Counted from the stretch's first letter, positions 11,751-25,038 are shown. The stretch: 64,000 nucleotides of DNA from Prosapia bicincta (GCA_036971475.1 JBAIZL010000002.1:52887229-52951228), one strand, 5' to 3'. Notes: generated by a model not told the origin, from the letters alone. Numbers and translations are program-made.

Positions 11751-14190
11751 TTATTTTCAGTTATTTTTAAATTGGGAAAACCTTTCTTTTATTGATAAAA
11801 TAACATAAAATTGTAATGTTATAGGTCGAATTTTACAACCTCAAGAAAAATCAAAGTTTATGCACATTTAACTGTGTTCATTCTTAAGTTGAAAGATTTA
11901 AGACATTTTTAAAAACAAAAAGATAGAAGTTTTGTTAAGATTTACAAACACAAAAATTTAGGTTTTTATTAAGATTGTTTCTTAAAGTGATTTTCCCTAT
12001 GCATTTATAAAAAAAATAAAATATATGAATTGTGTGTTTATCGGACACTAATAGACCACAATGCATTTCGTTGTATGAAACCACTCTCGATTATCCAAGG
12101 CTAATGTAGTGTTGTAGTGAATATCCTCCCAAACCAACTCTCAATGAACTATTTTATTTTTTCTGTGGATATCAGATGTTTATTTTTATTGTTGTATATT
12201 TTTTATTTCTGTGTCTTATTTTATTTAGCTTTGTTGTGAATATAAGATAGTTTGAAATAAGGAAACGTGTGTGTTGGAATTGAAAGTCTAATTATTAACA
12301 AGTATTGTGGTTAATGATTCGTCTTGTAATTTCGATCATTCAATGGACATTATTTAATTAGATAACGATAATGTACGGTACTGAGAATTGAATTGGAAGT
12401 TTAATTTATATTAAGTATTGTGGTTAATGATACGGATTCTTAGTTTTGTCTATTATTTCCGATCAATAATATAAGTCAAGAGCTGATCCAGGATAAACCT
12501 TCGGTGTGTCACAATGCCAGGAAAACATTGAGTTGGTTAGGGCGGAAAACTTACAAAAATAAAGGCCTGGAAATGAAATTTTAAGCTATTCTTGTCCGTA
12601 AAAATCAGAGGAAACTTGTGATTTTTTTATCAAAACATTTATTTTTCCTGAATTTACACAGATACAGGTCTAAAGATGGCACCAACGGTATATAGAATAT
12701 ATTGTTCAACTTACATCGTCCAGGCTCAGTCTGAATAGGACGGAACGTATGTATGTACGGAATCGTACATACCGGTACACTGGTTATTATACCCGAGCCG
12801 GTACGGAACTAGTACGCGACTTGTAACATACCAGTGTTTTTTATACTGAGTGAAACTACCCATGTTATCAGATGAATATCTAAACCTAACATTATATATA
12901 CACATAAACCTAACAATATTCATTGCTTAAAAATAAGAGTCGAATGAAAAATACATTGTTATAAATAAGCTGGGATAAATTTTAATGTTTTCGGAATATA
13001 AAAAATATTAAAAAAAAAAACATAGTAATACCGGAGTTCTTATAGGGGAGGGTGTAATTGCCCCTACTGCCCCGCCCCTGGTCCAGCTTTTGGGCTTATC
13101 ACGGAAGACAATTAAATATGTTGTCTCATATAAACTAACCTTTAATTTTTTGGCATTGTTTTAGTAGTAATAGAAAAAATAACTCTAACATAAATTGCTT
13201 TAATAGAATTAAATTAGCGTTGGTTTTAATTCTAATTATCGTCGTCTCTTCTTCTTAAATTATACACTTTTTTGGGTCCATCTTTTGCATTAAATCTCAA
13301 TAATTTAATCACTTAACAAAGTTCGATAATACAACTTATAATGATTTTTTTTTATTTATAGTACTTCTATATATTTGAATAAAAAAAATAAAAATAAAAC
13401 ATAAAACGCGGCATATCAACGCCTACTATTTAATAAAACCTCTTCTTATAACTTTGGATGAAATTGCCCTTTGATTCAACTTTTGTTGAACTCCTATTTA
13501 ATTAAGTTATTTAACATGGAAAGACTAGTCGGGAGTGGTTTTAGAAGTTGAATTGCTGCCGCCTATAAAAACAAACTTTACTCGCGCCAACATGAATACT
13601 GACAAAGATAGCTTATGTCAATCGAAACATTTTTGTCTCAGTAAAAATACAAATGTTAATATCTTGACGATCATCATGTGCAATAAAATCCATTAGTTGT
13701 AAGCTCATATGTTTAGCCTACGTAGTCCAATTTATGTTTCAGTGAGTAGACTCTCTGACCTCAGTCGACATAGGCTACAAACCTGTTAGGTAAACAAATG
13801 CATTTTTCTCAATTCCGGTCAGCCTTTCCTTGTAATCATCCACAGGATGATACAAGTATATTTGTATTAATATAAATGATTTAGTTTCAATACAATTATT
13901 TTATTTACATTATGATTTTGTAGAACTAATTTGTTTTCAGAAAACTACCAAGTCTCCAACCTGGAGATACCCAAAATGTAAAATATTTTAAGTTGTTTAA
14001 CACTACTTCTATGAACTTTTCTTTTGGCAAAATAAACATTTGTAAAATGATGAACGTAATTTATTGAGTGGAAAATCTGTAGATGTAATTCTAATTTCAT
14101 GTTTTTATATTCTGTATCTTTTAATGGTAATTACTTCAAGTAGCAGTTTACAAAAATCAGAACTTCAGAAAAACCGGGTAGTACGAAATG
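11751..14190. other. Gene-free AT-rich stretch
   Basis: Nothing firm is seen. Near 12740-12830 short CGGTAC words recur. Near 13564 a TATAAAA string lies ~40 bp before an ATG that opens only 34 codons; I do not call a gene from this. Confidence 0.45.
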
Positions 14191-14198
14191 AAATTATT

Positions 14199-14239
14199 TT
14201 CTCTCTTTCTCTCCGTCTCTCTCTACTTCCCTCCTTCCC

Positions 14240-14271
<32 letters not shown>

Positions 14272-14298
14272 CCGCTTCTTCTCACACACACACACACA
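14199..14298. repeat. Pyrimidine-rich low-complexity tract ending in (CA)n
   Basis: CT-rich and CTGT-rich repeats (14199-14280) are followed by a short CA run. The overlapping 115-codon open frame is an artefact of this tract. Confidence 0.9.
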
Positions 14299-14309
14299 TA
14301 ATTTATTTT

Positions 14310-14530
14310 TGCCTGAACTATCTCTTTAGGAGTTTAAAAGTGCTATGTAGAACTGATCTGATTACCGCTTGTTGCAATTCCCGCCGGATCTTACATCTCC
14401 TGATGATGTAGTATGTAAGATAGCTGTAGTATATGTACGTGGTGTTTGTTCTAATCGTGTTACATATTGTTGTTCTAAAGCTTCAGAAAACTATCTATAC
14501 AAAACTGTTTCACTAAATGGACTTCCCTAC
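14310..14530 (-). repeat. Dispersed repeat in inverted orientation to 18480-18690
   Basis: The reverse complement of this stretch matches 18480-18690 at roughly 75 percent by eye. Shared runs are TTTAGTGAAACAGTTTTGTA, CTAAAGCTTTA or close variants, ACAACAATAT, CCACGTACATATACTA, TAAGATCC and AAGAGATAG. The pair is ~4 kb apart. No protein family is recognised in either. Confidence 0.75.
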
Positions 14531-15605
14531 AGTCTTCTGTGCCTTCATAAAATAATTGTAAAAATTGAATTTCAATTTCAGAAATGTTTGTTATTGTTTT
14601 TTTAATATCTTAAATCGAAATATATTAAATTCATCAGGCATAATTTACTTCCTTGTTCTCGGTCTCCCCTCCATCTAATTAAAATATATTGTCACACCTG
14701 AAAATACAAACCATTTTTGATGATAAACATAATAACAATCTCTCTACACATTACATTAATGCATGTAAAACCAATAAATTAAGTCATTTGAGATAAAGTA
14801 AAAAGTGGATTATTAGAAAAATAAATTATTTCCAGGAAATACTAGAATGAAGATTTATCAGTGGACTGTTAAAATGTTCTAGAATTGAGATAAATACATA
14901 CGTGTAAACCATTTTCACTCTAAATTTAAATGAAGTACTTCAAAGGTAGGACATAAAAACTTTTAAAATGAAAATACATTTAGGCGATTGCTTGTGAAGG
15001 AACAACTGATCAGAACTGACAGCCAATTTGTCGATTTTTTTTATGTCAACGATTTATGCCAATATAGGATGTTACATAATGTTTTGTTCCTGGCATTTTG
15101 CTACTAAGTTTACCAAATATGGTTATGTAGAAATTATATTTTTCATATTGTAAGGTAAAATATTTTTAATAATTATTATTGTTATAGAAGTGTATTTAAT
15201 GGGCATTATTGTATTTACTATTTATAAAGTGTCATGTATTTCGTATTGGTTGTTTCATAAATAATAGTACATATAAATAAAATAGAAAAAGAGTGAATAG
15301 TTTGAAATAGTCTAGTTTATACAAGAAGTTATTTTCAATACGATTTTTATTTAAATTATGTTGCACAATTTGTTTAGTACAATAACAGTTTTCCTGAAAC
15401 TATAATTTGATGCAAATTACCATTTTTATTGCTTTTGGAAGGACGACAAATCGCTGATTCGCAAGTAAAGTAAATTTGTTTATTACAAAGACGTTTCGAC
15501 AATCTCTCTATTTTTCGTATCAAGTCTGTTTCGCTCTAGGAATGTAATCCTTACATTTAACACTATGATCTAAGATGAAAAGGTAAAATATCTTTTCTTC
15601 TATAC
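14531..15605. other. Gene-free AT-rich stretch
   Basis: No feature is supported. If the exon candidate at 15606-15791 is real, its 3' untranslated region would run leftward into this stretch. Confidence 0.45.
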
Positions 15606-15791
15606 TTAACTAAAGGAAGCATACTTCTTCTTATACCCAACTTCTTCATTGGCTGTTGGCTCTTCCTCCTCCTCCAGAGACCCATAGACACCTAGGTGGT
15701 CGGGCGACCCCTCTCTAATGTCATTTCTTGCCGAAAAGTGCAGCCCTTCAGGAGGTCTGTATGTTCTTTTTGACGGATGATTAAATTCGAC
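15606..15791 (-). CDS. Candidate C-terminal (last) exon of an unknown gene, minus strand
   Basis: A 61-codon stop-bounded frame begins right after a TAA at 15792-15794 and ends in TAA at 15606-15608. It reads VEFNHPSKRTYRPPEGLHF, then SARNDIREGSPDHLGVYGS, then LEEEEEPTANEEVGYKKKYASFS. The composition is much more protein-like than anything near it: mixed charge, an acidic run and a basic Tyr-Lys end, and it sits in an island of higher GC. There is no ATG, so it would be an internal start of a spliced reading frame; AG dinucleotides just upstream (for example before TCGAATTT, which overlaps the in-frame stop) could serve as acceptor. I do not recognise the protein. It could equally be a fragment of an old pseudogene. 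Upstream exons should lie to the right on this strand, but I found none. Confidence 0.35.
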   Translation of the reverse strand, partial: VEFNHPSKRTYRPPEGLHFSARNDIREGSPDHLGVYGSLEEEEEPTANEEVGYKKKYASFS

Positions 15792-15794
15792 TTA

Positions 15795-18479
15795 AACTGA
15801 CTGGTAGCTTCTTGTTCCAGCAAACATTAAGCATGTGCAAGTATACCGGCAGAAAACATAATAAGTTAATAGCTCAATCCGGGTAGATGGAATGACATTT
15901 GCCTTTTCATATTAGTAATCTTTGTATTTAATAAGGACCTAACCATTTTTTGTGAAACAGATGTCAAATCGTCTTGTAATAAATAAATTTACTTGACTAT
16001 CTTATCAAACTATAATTATGCTTCACACAAAAACTTATTGGGAAATAAATAATAATAATTATTATCAACATTTCAATTTATTTTATATAAGTGTGTAGAG
16101 CCTAATTATATTATATTATATGTAGACTATATTTCGAGTATTACTAATACAATTATTATACGATTAGATATAAATATATCATTATAAAAGTCAATCTTAA
16201 ATATATAAATGGTAATTATGATTGAGTTTTCAGGTATTTTAATCAAAGATGTAATGTTGTTTAATATCAATGTTGAACGTTACCTAATAAGAATTCCAAA
16301 TTTTCCTCATGCATAATATTACCAACTTACGCAATCTTGGAAAATTTGAAATGGAAAATATTTCTGGCCCTTTTATTCTCTAGGTAATTTTACTAAACGG
16401 AATATATAAGGAAAGAAGGAAGTAACCATGGAAGTCTTCAAGTTCAGTCTTTCATTCGCAAGTAAGATATTCGTTTGCAAATATTTTAAGTTAAATTTTA
16501 ACTCTCAAGTTCATTGAACATATATATTAGATAAATAGTACAATTTCTAAGAAATATTTATACATGCCGCTAGATAAATAAACTTAGTTTGTTCATAGCA
16601 AGCTATTGTAATATACGATAAATGTTTCCTTAACATTACCCGAGTCCAATGATAAATTCAATCATGGAATAGAACAGTTGCATTTTTAACCAAATAATAA
16701 ACTATTTTTAAAACGTAGGTTATACCAAAACCATCAAAACATTTAGTTGGAAGATTAATGAGATATAATTGATACGAGGGGAAACGATTAAACAAAATTT
16801 AAATATTGAAGATAGTATTAAAGCGAAAATATATCGTAATGAGAAGTAAAATGAAGAAATGAGAATGGAAAATTATTTACATAAGCTTTGTAACAGAATA
16901 TAATATATTTTAGAAAACGTAATATAATTTTATATAGGTGAATCAATTGTAATACATTTACTAAATATTCAAATTTGAAAAAACAATATTAGAGAAAAAA
17001 TATTACAATTATAAGGTAATAATATTTGAAAAGATAAAATATATATTACTATACTTTTTTGGTTAGTGAAGACGGCAGTTTTAGGAAACGTAGTAAGTTA
17101 TTATTCATATAGTATGTACTACTTAGTCAAATCTAACATATAAATCTAGTATATGTGTAAAGAGTTTGGAAATTGAACAACTAAGGTTTAATATACCTAA
17201 CAAGTACATTACCTTAGTAAGATTCTTGTTGGTACATGAAAGTGTAGGTGATACACACACATACTCACGATTAGGCGTATATATATAATAAAACTATGAA
17301 GATATTTATAATAAAATAATGTGGGGGGACCTATAGAGAGCCATTAAATATGTATAACCTGATGGGACAACATCAAAGTAAAATGGAAGGGAAATATGCT
17401 AAATAATCGCTAAACACCATCATTCTGATAGATTATAATCCCACATTCCAAATCTTCCCTCTAGATGAATGATTTTTCAATTCGAAGCATAGAAATAAAT
17501 ACATGAAAATCGTCTTGGCCTACAAAACACCAGGAGACGTCATTGTCTAAAAATAGTAAAAGCTAACTAACACCCATATTAAGAAGTTAACTGGAAAAGC
17601 CAAAAGAAATAACATAAAAATAAATTGTACGAATGGAAACCGACGCTGATTACAACGTAAATTGTACGTCAGTTCGATATTTATTCCATAAAATATTTTA
17701 TAGTGTCTGTATTGGGAGTTTTGAGATTTACAGAATTACTAAATAGAGGACTTACAGAATTTTGAGATTTTATGAGTTGGCTACTTTTATGATATACGCA
17801 GCAAAAGTGTATAGAAAAGTGAGTGGAGACTATAAAAGTTCTAATAGGCTAGTAATTGTTTGATTGTCATCATTAGTTATCACCAAGAAACAAAACCGTT
17901 AAGCAGACAAATTGCAAGTTGGTAGTTGTAATGGGAAACTAATTAGGATATTTAAATTTTATAGTGGGATGAAACTATCAATTATATTTTTAAACACTAT
18001 ACGAACTTCTCCATTCTGAAATATTTTAGTAGATATAAAGAATTTTAAATAATTCGATAGAATAAAACAATATTTATGGTAGAAAGGGGAAATTTTATCA
18101 AAAATTAAAACATTCAAGATGAGGGCACTTGAGAGGATGGCACTCCTACTGCACAATCATAATACTGAGCGAAGTTTAAAGCATCAAAATAAATACTAAA
18201 ACATTTCCAGTTTAAATTTTCTAAATATTGGAAGCTCTGAATTCGTGTTTGTATTTTCATCACATAACGGAGAAAAAGCTTCAACAGTTCTAAACATCAT
18301 TAGTCTTTTATTTTTTTAAATACTTGTTCAGTAATTTGAATTCATTGACATTTTATCTCTTGTTTTAATTTCATTTAAATATAAAGAGGAAATATAATAA
18401 CTTGCTGCATAATATTAATAATAAACACTTTCTACATTTAATATATTAAAATAGAAACAACAAACTTTTCATAAATTGA
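15795..18479. other. Gene-free AT-rich stretch
   Basis: No coding signal or repeat pair is recognised. This would be intron or intergenic DNA if the exon candidate to its left is real. Confidence 0.45.
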
Positions 18480-18690
18480 AAGAAAACAGATTTAGTGAAA
18501 CAGTTTTGTAGACACAACATTCTAAAGCTTTACAACAACAATATCTACTACGATTAACCAAAAAACCACGTACATATACTAAAGGTAACCATCATGCGAT
18601 ATAAGATCCATTGCAATACGGTGTAAACAAGATGTTTTCTACATAACACGTTTATTCTCTATCTGAAGAGATAGATTAGGGAAAAATTAA
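18480..18690 (+). repeat. Dispersed repeat, partner of 14310-14530
   Basis: Reverse-complement partner of 14310-14530 (see there). It is flanked by anonymous AT-rich DNA. Confidence 0.75.
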
Positions 18691-20569
18691 TTAAGATTAA
18701 ACCCCAACTCTGTTGCTACAACTACAGAGACAACGTGGAGGATTTCAGAAACACCTGGAACACAACGCTCAAACACCTCAGTGTTAATTGAAAGCAACTA
18801 CTTATTTCACAAACATCTGCAATCTACTCTACTCTGTACGCAACGGTACAGAACGTTTGAAAGGAAACCAAGATCTTCCCCGGGAAAATACCACAACAAA
18901 CTGGCTTTGAACCTACAGATAAACTTATTGAATACGATAAAAAGTTACCTAAAAAATCATTTCCATCCTGCATTTGTGAAACGTATTAACAAACCCACAG
19001 ATACAATATACTAAGGCCTGAGAAATTATAAGAGTAGTGGAGCATGTAACCAAGGGGCACAACGGAAACAGTTCACTAGGGGGTTTTCCTGGTTATGGAA
19101 AAAGCCTTTGACTGGTTTCAAACGGTCTCGTTACGAAACTATGATGCAATTTAAATTTCGAACTATGCAATGAAAAAACTAAAAATGAACTATAAATATA
19201 AATTGTAATATAAAATATACTACTTCGCTGCTTCCATACAAAATAATGTGGCAAAAAGCGACTTTTGAGATGTTGGGATACCCTACGTTTTATAAAGTAC
19301 TTTACTGCTTATGGATAGTGCTTATGGAGTTTTATTGAAGCAATATTATCCAGCGTCCTTTTGAAGGAAATATTAGTCGTTTGACTGTTTACTGGTGTTC
19401 TACGTAAATGGAGAAAACCACATCTTTGGCCAACGAAAGATGGGGAAAATTACTTTCATTTAATTCAAAAACATAAACTAAAAATATTCTCACCATATGT
19501 TAAAAAGCACACCTGATTCTGTGTTATTTTATTCCTATAAACTATTTAATATTTCCTTTATTACAGATACTAATACATTTTTAAGTAATTAATACATCGA
19601 AATCTTTATTTCTAATAAACACAAATCGACTCTTAAAGATTTAATTACATACAAATTGTAAATACTTTGTAGTAATTTTTAAAAAGAAACAAATAAATGG
19701 TTTCATAAAACATTGTTGCAAAATGTATATAATTTAATTGAAATAATTAGGTACAATAGGATATAGAACCTATGATATGATCTAAAAACAAAATTCTCGT
19801 AGCTTAATGTTCTTGTACAAATATTCAATACAAAATCAATATTGCACTAATTATGATTAATAGAGTTCAAAAAAATATTTGTTGTGCAATCATTGCTAAT
19901 ATAAAATGGATATTGGATATGGATAGAAATATATATAGTATACATTTTTTCTAATTATGATAATTAATTACAGAACAATAGCAATATAGAAACTATACTA
20001 CTTATATATTTGACTACGTTTGTTTATAAATAAACGTGTTATTCTTTTTGTCAACATATAATTATATTACTGTACACACACAAATACGTTTATATATAGT
20101 TTCGTAATAAAAAATATTCAATTTCATTGTGATAAACGCTAGATAATTTGATTCAACCCTCGAGGAATAGGATATGATAATTACATTACCATAACATGCA
20201 AAGGAAATATTGATTGGCCGTTGGTGTTTGTATACTCTATGCCTCTAGGCCTACGTATAATGAACAGAGCACAAACGTCTACTGCATTGTAATATATTCA
20301 GCGTATGTGGCATTACTTGAGGTCATTAGAACACATAGAGGTTATCCGATAATGGAGATGAAATATCTTATTTTTATTCAGACTGGTAAATCATATTTTT
20401 CTATTTATATTTCACACTCACACACGCGCGCGCGCGTGTTTTTACTCCAGACCTTGTTATTGATTATATCTGTCTACAATATTAAAAAATATTGAAGAAC
20501 CTAATTCAGTAATTGTACGTTAATGTTTGTATGAATAACAAAGATCAACACTCTAAGTATATCACTTTG
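18691..20569. other. Gene-free stretch
   Basis: A 77-codon open frame at 18781-19014 is not convincing. A (CA)/(CG) alternating purine-pyrimidine run at about 20419-20440 could favour Z-DNA. Confidence 0.45.
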
Positions 20570-20910
20570 TTGACAGTGATCTTATGGTTAGCGTTTTACA
20601 GTTGGTTTCACTTTGGTAATTTACAACATGTGCTAATAACAACCACTTAAGTTTGTCCATAACAGTAAACTCCAACGGCCTTGCAGCAAAGTTTCAACGA
20701 GCAAAAACTTTAATTGTCAGAGTAAAATTTATAACTAGACAAATAAACTGAAATGTATCTTGCAAGAGATTAAATGTACAAAAATTCAACTCGTTTGTAT
20801 TTGTTATACTTTTGCTAGAAAACATAATGTATTGTTGCTAATGTTACAACTTGAATGCCATAATATTGTGGAAGCAGATGTTTTAGGAAAAGTTATTAAA
20901 TTTTTGGAAA
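20570..20910 (+). repeat. Dispersed repeat, copy 2 (partner at 11405)
   Basis: Direct-orientation partner of 11405-11750 (see there). Confidence 0.8.
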
Positions 20911-21325
20911 TATTTTTTTAAAAATAAATATGTTTAGTGTATAGCATCAAGCCCCCTAGCTTGGGGCTGACGCTAGCCACTCTTCACGAGTTTATGGTTG
21001 GTTTCGTAGGGGTAAACGTTTCAAAGGCCAATTGTAGAATGTACACTCTCTACATAGCAGAATATATGTGTGTTCCCTGACAAGGAGAAGAGTCGGTAGA
21101 ACCAGATACTTCTTAGTATCACTCATCTTTTTCACCATCTATCTTTATTTTTCTAAATTTTCACAAACACAATCCGAATGTATAGATCAGCGAGGCGAAT
21201 GCTTACTTCCGATCAACACATGAGTTCCCTTCAGATACCAGTATTCTACTAACATAACATTTTACCCCTTTATATTAATTTAACCAATAAGAAGCCCTAA
21301 CTATAAACGTTCTACTATTTTTTTT

Positions 21326-21477
21326 ATGTTAACTCTCTCTTAGTTAAATAGCTTTCCCGTAACGATTCTTTACTATTTTACGCTGTTTCAGAACATTTTT
21401 TATGGTAACTCTCTCTTAGTTAAATAGCTTTCCCGTAATGATTCTTCACTATTTTACGCTGTTTCAGAACATTTTTT
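21326..21477. repeat. Tandem duplication, 76 bp x 2
   Basis: Two adjacent units begin at 21326 and 21402 and differ at only a few bases. The unit includes AACTCTCTCTTAGTTAAATA and ACGCTGTTTCAGAACATT. The near identity points to a recent event. Confidence 0.95.
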
Positions 21478-21749
21478 ATGCGCTCAAACTAGGAACCATT
21501 TCACTCATTTATAGCTCATTTAAGAACTAAATTACATTTCTTTACTAGAATTCTCCCCTACTTCATTATTATAAATATATTGTAAACATATTATAAACAT
21601 AACTGTGTTGATGGTCGACAATGAAGATACTATCAATCTTTGAAAGTTAACTCCCATAAATATCAAGTAAGATTCTTGTTTAAGTACATATAGTGAAAGT
21701 GATAATTGAATACAATACAACAGTGTTCCAAAGTAAAATATGTATGAAT

Positions 21750-21785
21750 GTGTGTGTGTGTGTGTGTGTGTGCGTGTGTGCGTGA
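21750..21785. repeat. (GT)n microsatellite
   Basis: A GT run with two GC interruptions. Confidence 0.97.
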
Positions 21786-22936
21786 GTGGTTTTAAAAGCT
21801 TTAAATTATTAAAGATATACTCAAAACAATTATTTACAACATTTATTTTTATCAAAATCTAATTTCGCCGCCATTTTATATGTTACATCTTAAGTATAAC
21901 AATATCTATACATATAAATAAACAAAAAAATTGAAACCTAAATCTGCAAAAGAATATGTTCAAACATTTAAAAATGTTATAGTATTTTTATTGTCCTGTT
22001 TTTCTTGCGAAGTCTGTGCTCACGGGTTTTTAATTTTGCATGATATTCATTTACTATCTTCATTAAATTGGGATTATTCTATACATACATCTTAGGTTTT
22101 TTGCGTAGCTAATACGCGTCTCACAAAATTAATTAGTTTTCTCTTTCCTTATTAGTTGTTTATTATATTTGTGTATTTCCTCAATATTGCCATTTAGTTT
22201 TAATAAAAAATAATTTTTATTTAGTAAGAATATGAGATTTACTTTTACAACTTTTGCTATTTTGCAGTAGATATTTATTTTTAATGATATTTAAACCTAA
22301 TAAATAAAGAATTAGTGGATAACTTCTATATAAAATTATTGCGTTAATATAAATAATTTGGACCTACAGTATATCAATTTAGTATCATTTGAATATAGAT
22401 AACGTATATACTAAATGTTTATTAAACTGAATAAACCGATATAAAATCAATAACCTACTATATTAAAAATGTTTATGTAATATTTGTATTAAATAAATAT
22501 GTCAACTACAATTGCGGGTTTTGGTTTTATTATTTGTTTAATAAATCTCGCTACAGTTATTGAAATTTACTGATTTATTTCATCTTCATTGCATTTAGAA
22601 TTTAATATTTTAGAACTGTGGGAACTTATAGAAATTAAATACTAATATTTACTAGATATACTTAAGATTTACGCCATTTGTTTTTTCATGATATAAAATA
22701 AATTTTAATTTTGTCTTCGTTGAAGTGTTTCTTGACACGTTTTCCTTTTTTCAGTAACCAATTATTTATTTGTTAATATATAAATTATTTTACATTTTAA
22801 AAACCTCAATTACTAAATTCAATCTCTTTTGTAAAATAATTTTAAATATGTGAAAACAAGTCAAAAAATATGTTGTACAAATATTTCTATTTTATTGGCA
22901 GAAAAAAACTTTCGAAAATGGAAGTAAACATTATAG

Positions 22937-23141
22937 ACAAAGGTAAAAGTCAAAACAGTGAACTCAAAATTTCACAAAAAATTAGTTTTTAATATATACA
23001 CACACAACAAACTAGTTTCAGCGACGATGTCGCCTTCCTCAGTGCTTGGCTACTACAATAACACTACTCTGTTGTGTGTGTGTATATTAAAAAACTTTTT
23101 TTGTGGGATTTTGATTTCACTATTTTGACTTTTACCTTTGT
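22937..23141. mobile_element. 205-bp element with terminal inverted repeats and a hammerhead core
   Basis: The left end ACAAAGGTAAAAGTCAAAA and the right end TTTTGACTTTTACCTTTGT are perfect inverted repeats. The pairing continues inward, with gaps, through AATATACACACACAACA. The centre holds the hammerhead motif at 23006-23046 on the minus strand, so the inverted repeats prolong its stem I. The size fits a MITE, but the ribozyme core points to a Penelope-like or other retroelement terminus arranged head to head. No protein is encoded. Target duplication is not obvious. Confidence 0.7.
23006..23046 (-). ncRNA. Hammerhead-ribozyme motif (type I, minimal stem III)
   Basis: Read on the minus strand: stem I strand AGCA, core box CTGAGGA (23036-23042), stem II AGGCGAC/GTCGCT closed by ATC with one bulged G, box GAA, then the self-complementary ACTAGT as stem III, T as the cleavage-site nucleotide, and TGTT pairing back to AGCA (one G-T wobble). 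All invariant core positions (CUGANGA, GAA, A15.1-U16.1) are present. A loop-less palindromic stem III is known from hammerheads of Penelope-like elements, which are thought to act as dimers. The motif is seen in sequence; activity is inference. Confidence 0.65.
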
Positions 23142-25034
23142 GAATAGTTCTCACTAGCTGATCTCTAATTAACTAAATAAACATTATATAGTCATATTTT
23201 ATTTCAGTTTTTCTTAGCTTTCTTATAATTCTAACTGTGCAGGCAAAAATTTAGTTAGTTCTGTAATTGATTTAAGTTCTTTTTTGAATTAAGTTATTTT
23301 TAATGTATAGATTAAAAGATTTATAATTAAAAGTATGACTTGTGCTTTGGTTATTCATGACTTACTACTCAGCTTTTAAAATGAAACTGTAAAGTCATGG
23401 CATACGCTAACTTATAATTAAGTAATTTTTTTGTAAATCATGTACCAAGACAACCCTTTTTCAACAGTACAGGATAAATGTTACAAATTAATTAGTGGTG
23501 ATCTTTATAGTGATTTATTTTGTCTAAATATTATAGTTTAATAAATATTCTAGATTTACATATTCACCCCATTATACTCCTTTAGTTTGGTTCATATCAT
23601 AAAATTACACAATTTCGGCATTCCAAAGATTTTTTATCATAAATGTTTCTACTTCTAAATGTTCTACTTCTATTGCCGAACACTCAATACTATGGAAGGT
23701 TTCGTTCTCTTATGAGTGCATTGTTAATATTAGATGTTAAACAATGTTTTAAATAATTACTGTAATTTGTTTGATATGACTAGAATAATATTTTAAGTAT
23801 TTTCTATTTAAACTATCTACTACTACGCTTTCAACATTTTACGAAATTACCTATTTATGTGAAAACATTGCTTAATAAGTAAAGTAGTTTATTATATAAT
23901 ACCTTTTAAGGGGTATTGAATGTCTAATAACTGTATGCAAAATAAATATTTATTTAATTATCTAACTTAAGATTAAAAGAAAGCTTCAAAAAAGGTTACT
24001 AAGGCATAGCCTAATTCAACAATATTAGAACCGTCTTCAATGTCAGAGCAGAGAAGGACTTTTGTTTCTTAAATATTTGACAAGTTATTGCATTAAGCAT
24101 CAATCATATGTTGAGTGATAACAATGGATCTTATACAAAATTATCTTCAACCCAAGACTACGCGTAGGTGGCCTACTGAAAATTTAATCATTATAAAATA
24201 ATATTCTTTTATTTGAAGAAATTACAGTTTTAAAAAATGTGATATTATAATGATTAATTACAATAACCTATTTAATTTGTTATTGATAGGTAACAGGTTA
24301 TCAAATATTTTTATAAATAATGCCCCTTTAAATAAATAAAACTGATTTTAAACTCATGAAATCTTTCATTTTATATCCTCTTTTTTAAAAATTTGAATCA
24401 ATGAAAAATGTATGGTTTATGTAACATATTCGTACAAAAATTCAATGTATACATAGTTTTTGCGGCTTATATAACATATAGGAATAAACATTATTATTAA
24501 ATAATTGTATGCATATGTATATATAACAACATAAAAATACTTAATTTATTAAAAAACCTGTTAGTGAGTTTTACAAAACCATTTGTTTAAAGGTTATAAG
24601 TTAATTTAATACCAAATCTCGACGATTCATATTTTAAATAATGATTCTACTGGTTTGACAATAACAACGAACTTATATGTATCAAATTTTTATTTTACCA
24701 AATTAAATTCGGTAAAGCCTTAATACTTTGTAAAAACTAAATTACTACCTATTTAATTCAATTTTACTGACTCTAAAATTTACTACGTTCAAATCAGCTT
24801 AAAAAACAACCAACAATGTATAAGTCTATAAACAATTCACATTTAATATTTTAAAATTGATGTTCTGCCATCCAGCTTATGTCAGTTGCAAATAAAAAAA
24901 AATCTTTACAATTTACAATTATTTGTTTCTCTTAGATCTAAAATTATCTTTCCCATGCAACATATGAAACTGAAAATATTTTCAATCCTAATAGTCCTTT
25001 GTAATGGCTTGTATTGTAAATTTAGTTAATTAAC
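23142..25034. other. Gene-free, very AT-rich stretch
   Basis: No coding signal, tandem array or repeat pair was noticed before the LTR element starts. Confidence 0.5.
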
Positions 25035-25038
25035 GTTC
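25035..25038. repeat. Left target-site duplication of LTR copy 1 (GTTC)
   Basis: GTTC lies directly before the LTR start TGCAGCGG. The same 4 bp follow the right LTR at 31762-31765. A 4-bp duplication fits Ty3/Gypsy-type integration. Confidence 0.75.

Larger units (their letters stand above)
20911..22936. other. Gene-free AT-rich stretch with local repeats
   Basis: It contains the 76-bp tandem duplication at 21326 and a GT microsatellite at 21750. The minus-strand open frame over 21532-21855 is created partly by the CA run and is not a gene. Confidence 0.5.

Noticed and set aside
20419..20440. CG/CA alternating run as a regulatory Z-DNA element
   Set aside because: Too short and isolated; no gene nearby.
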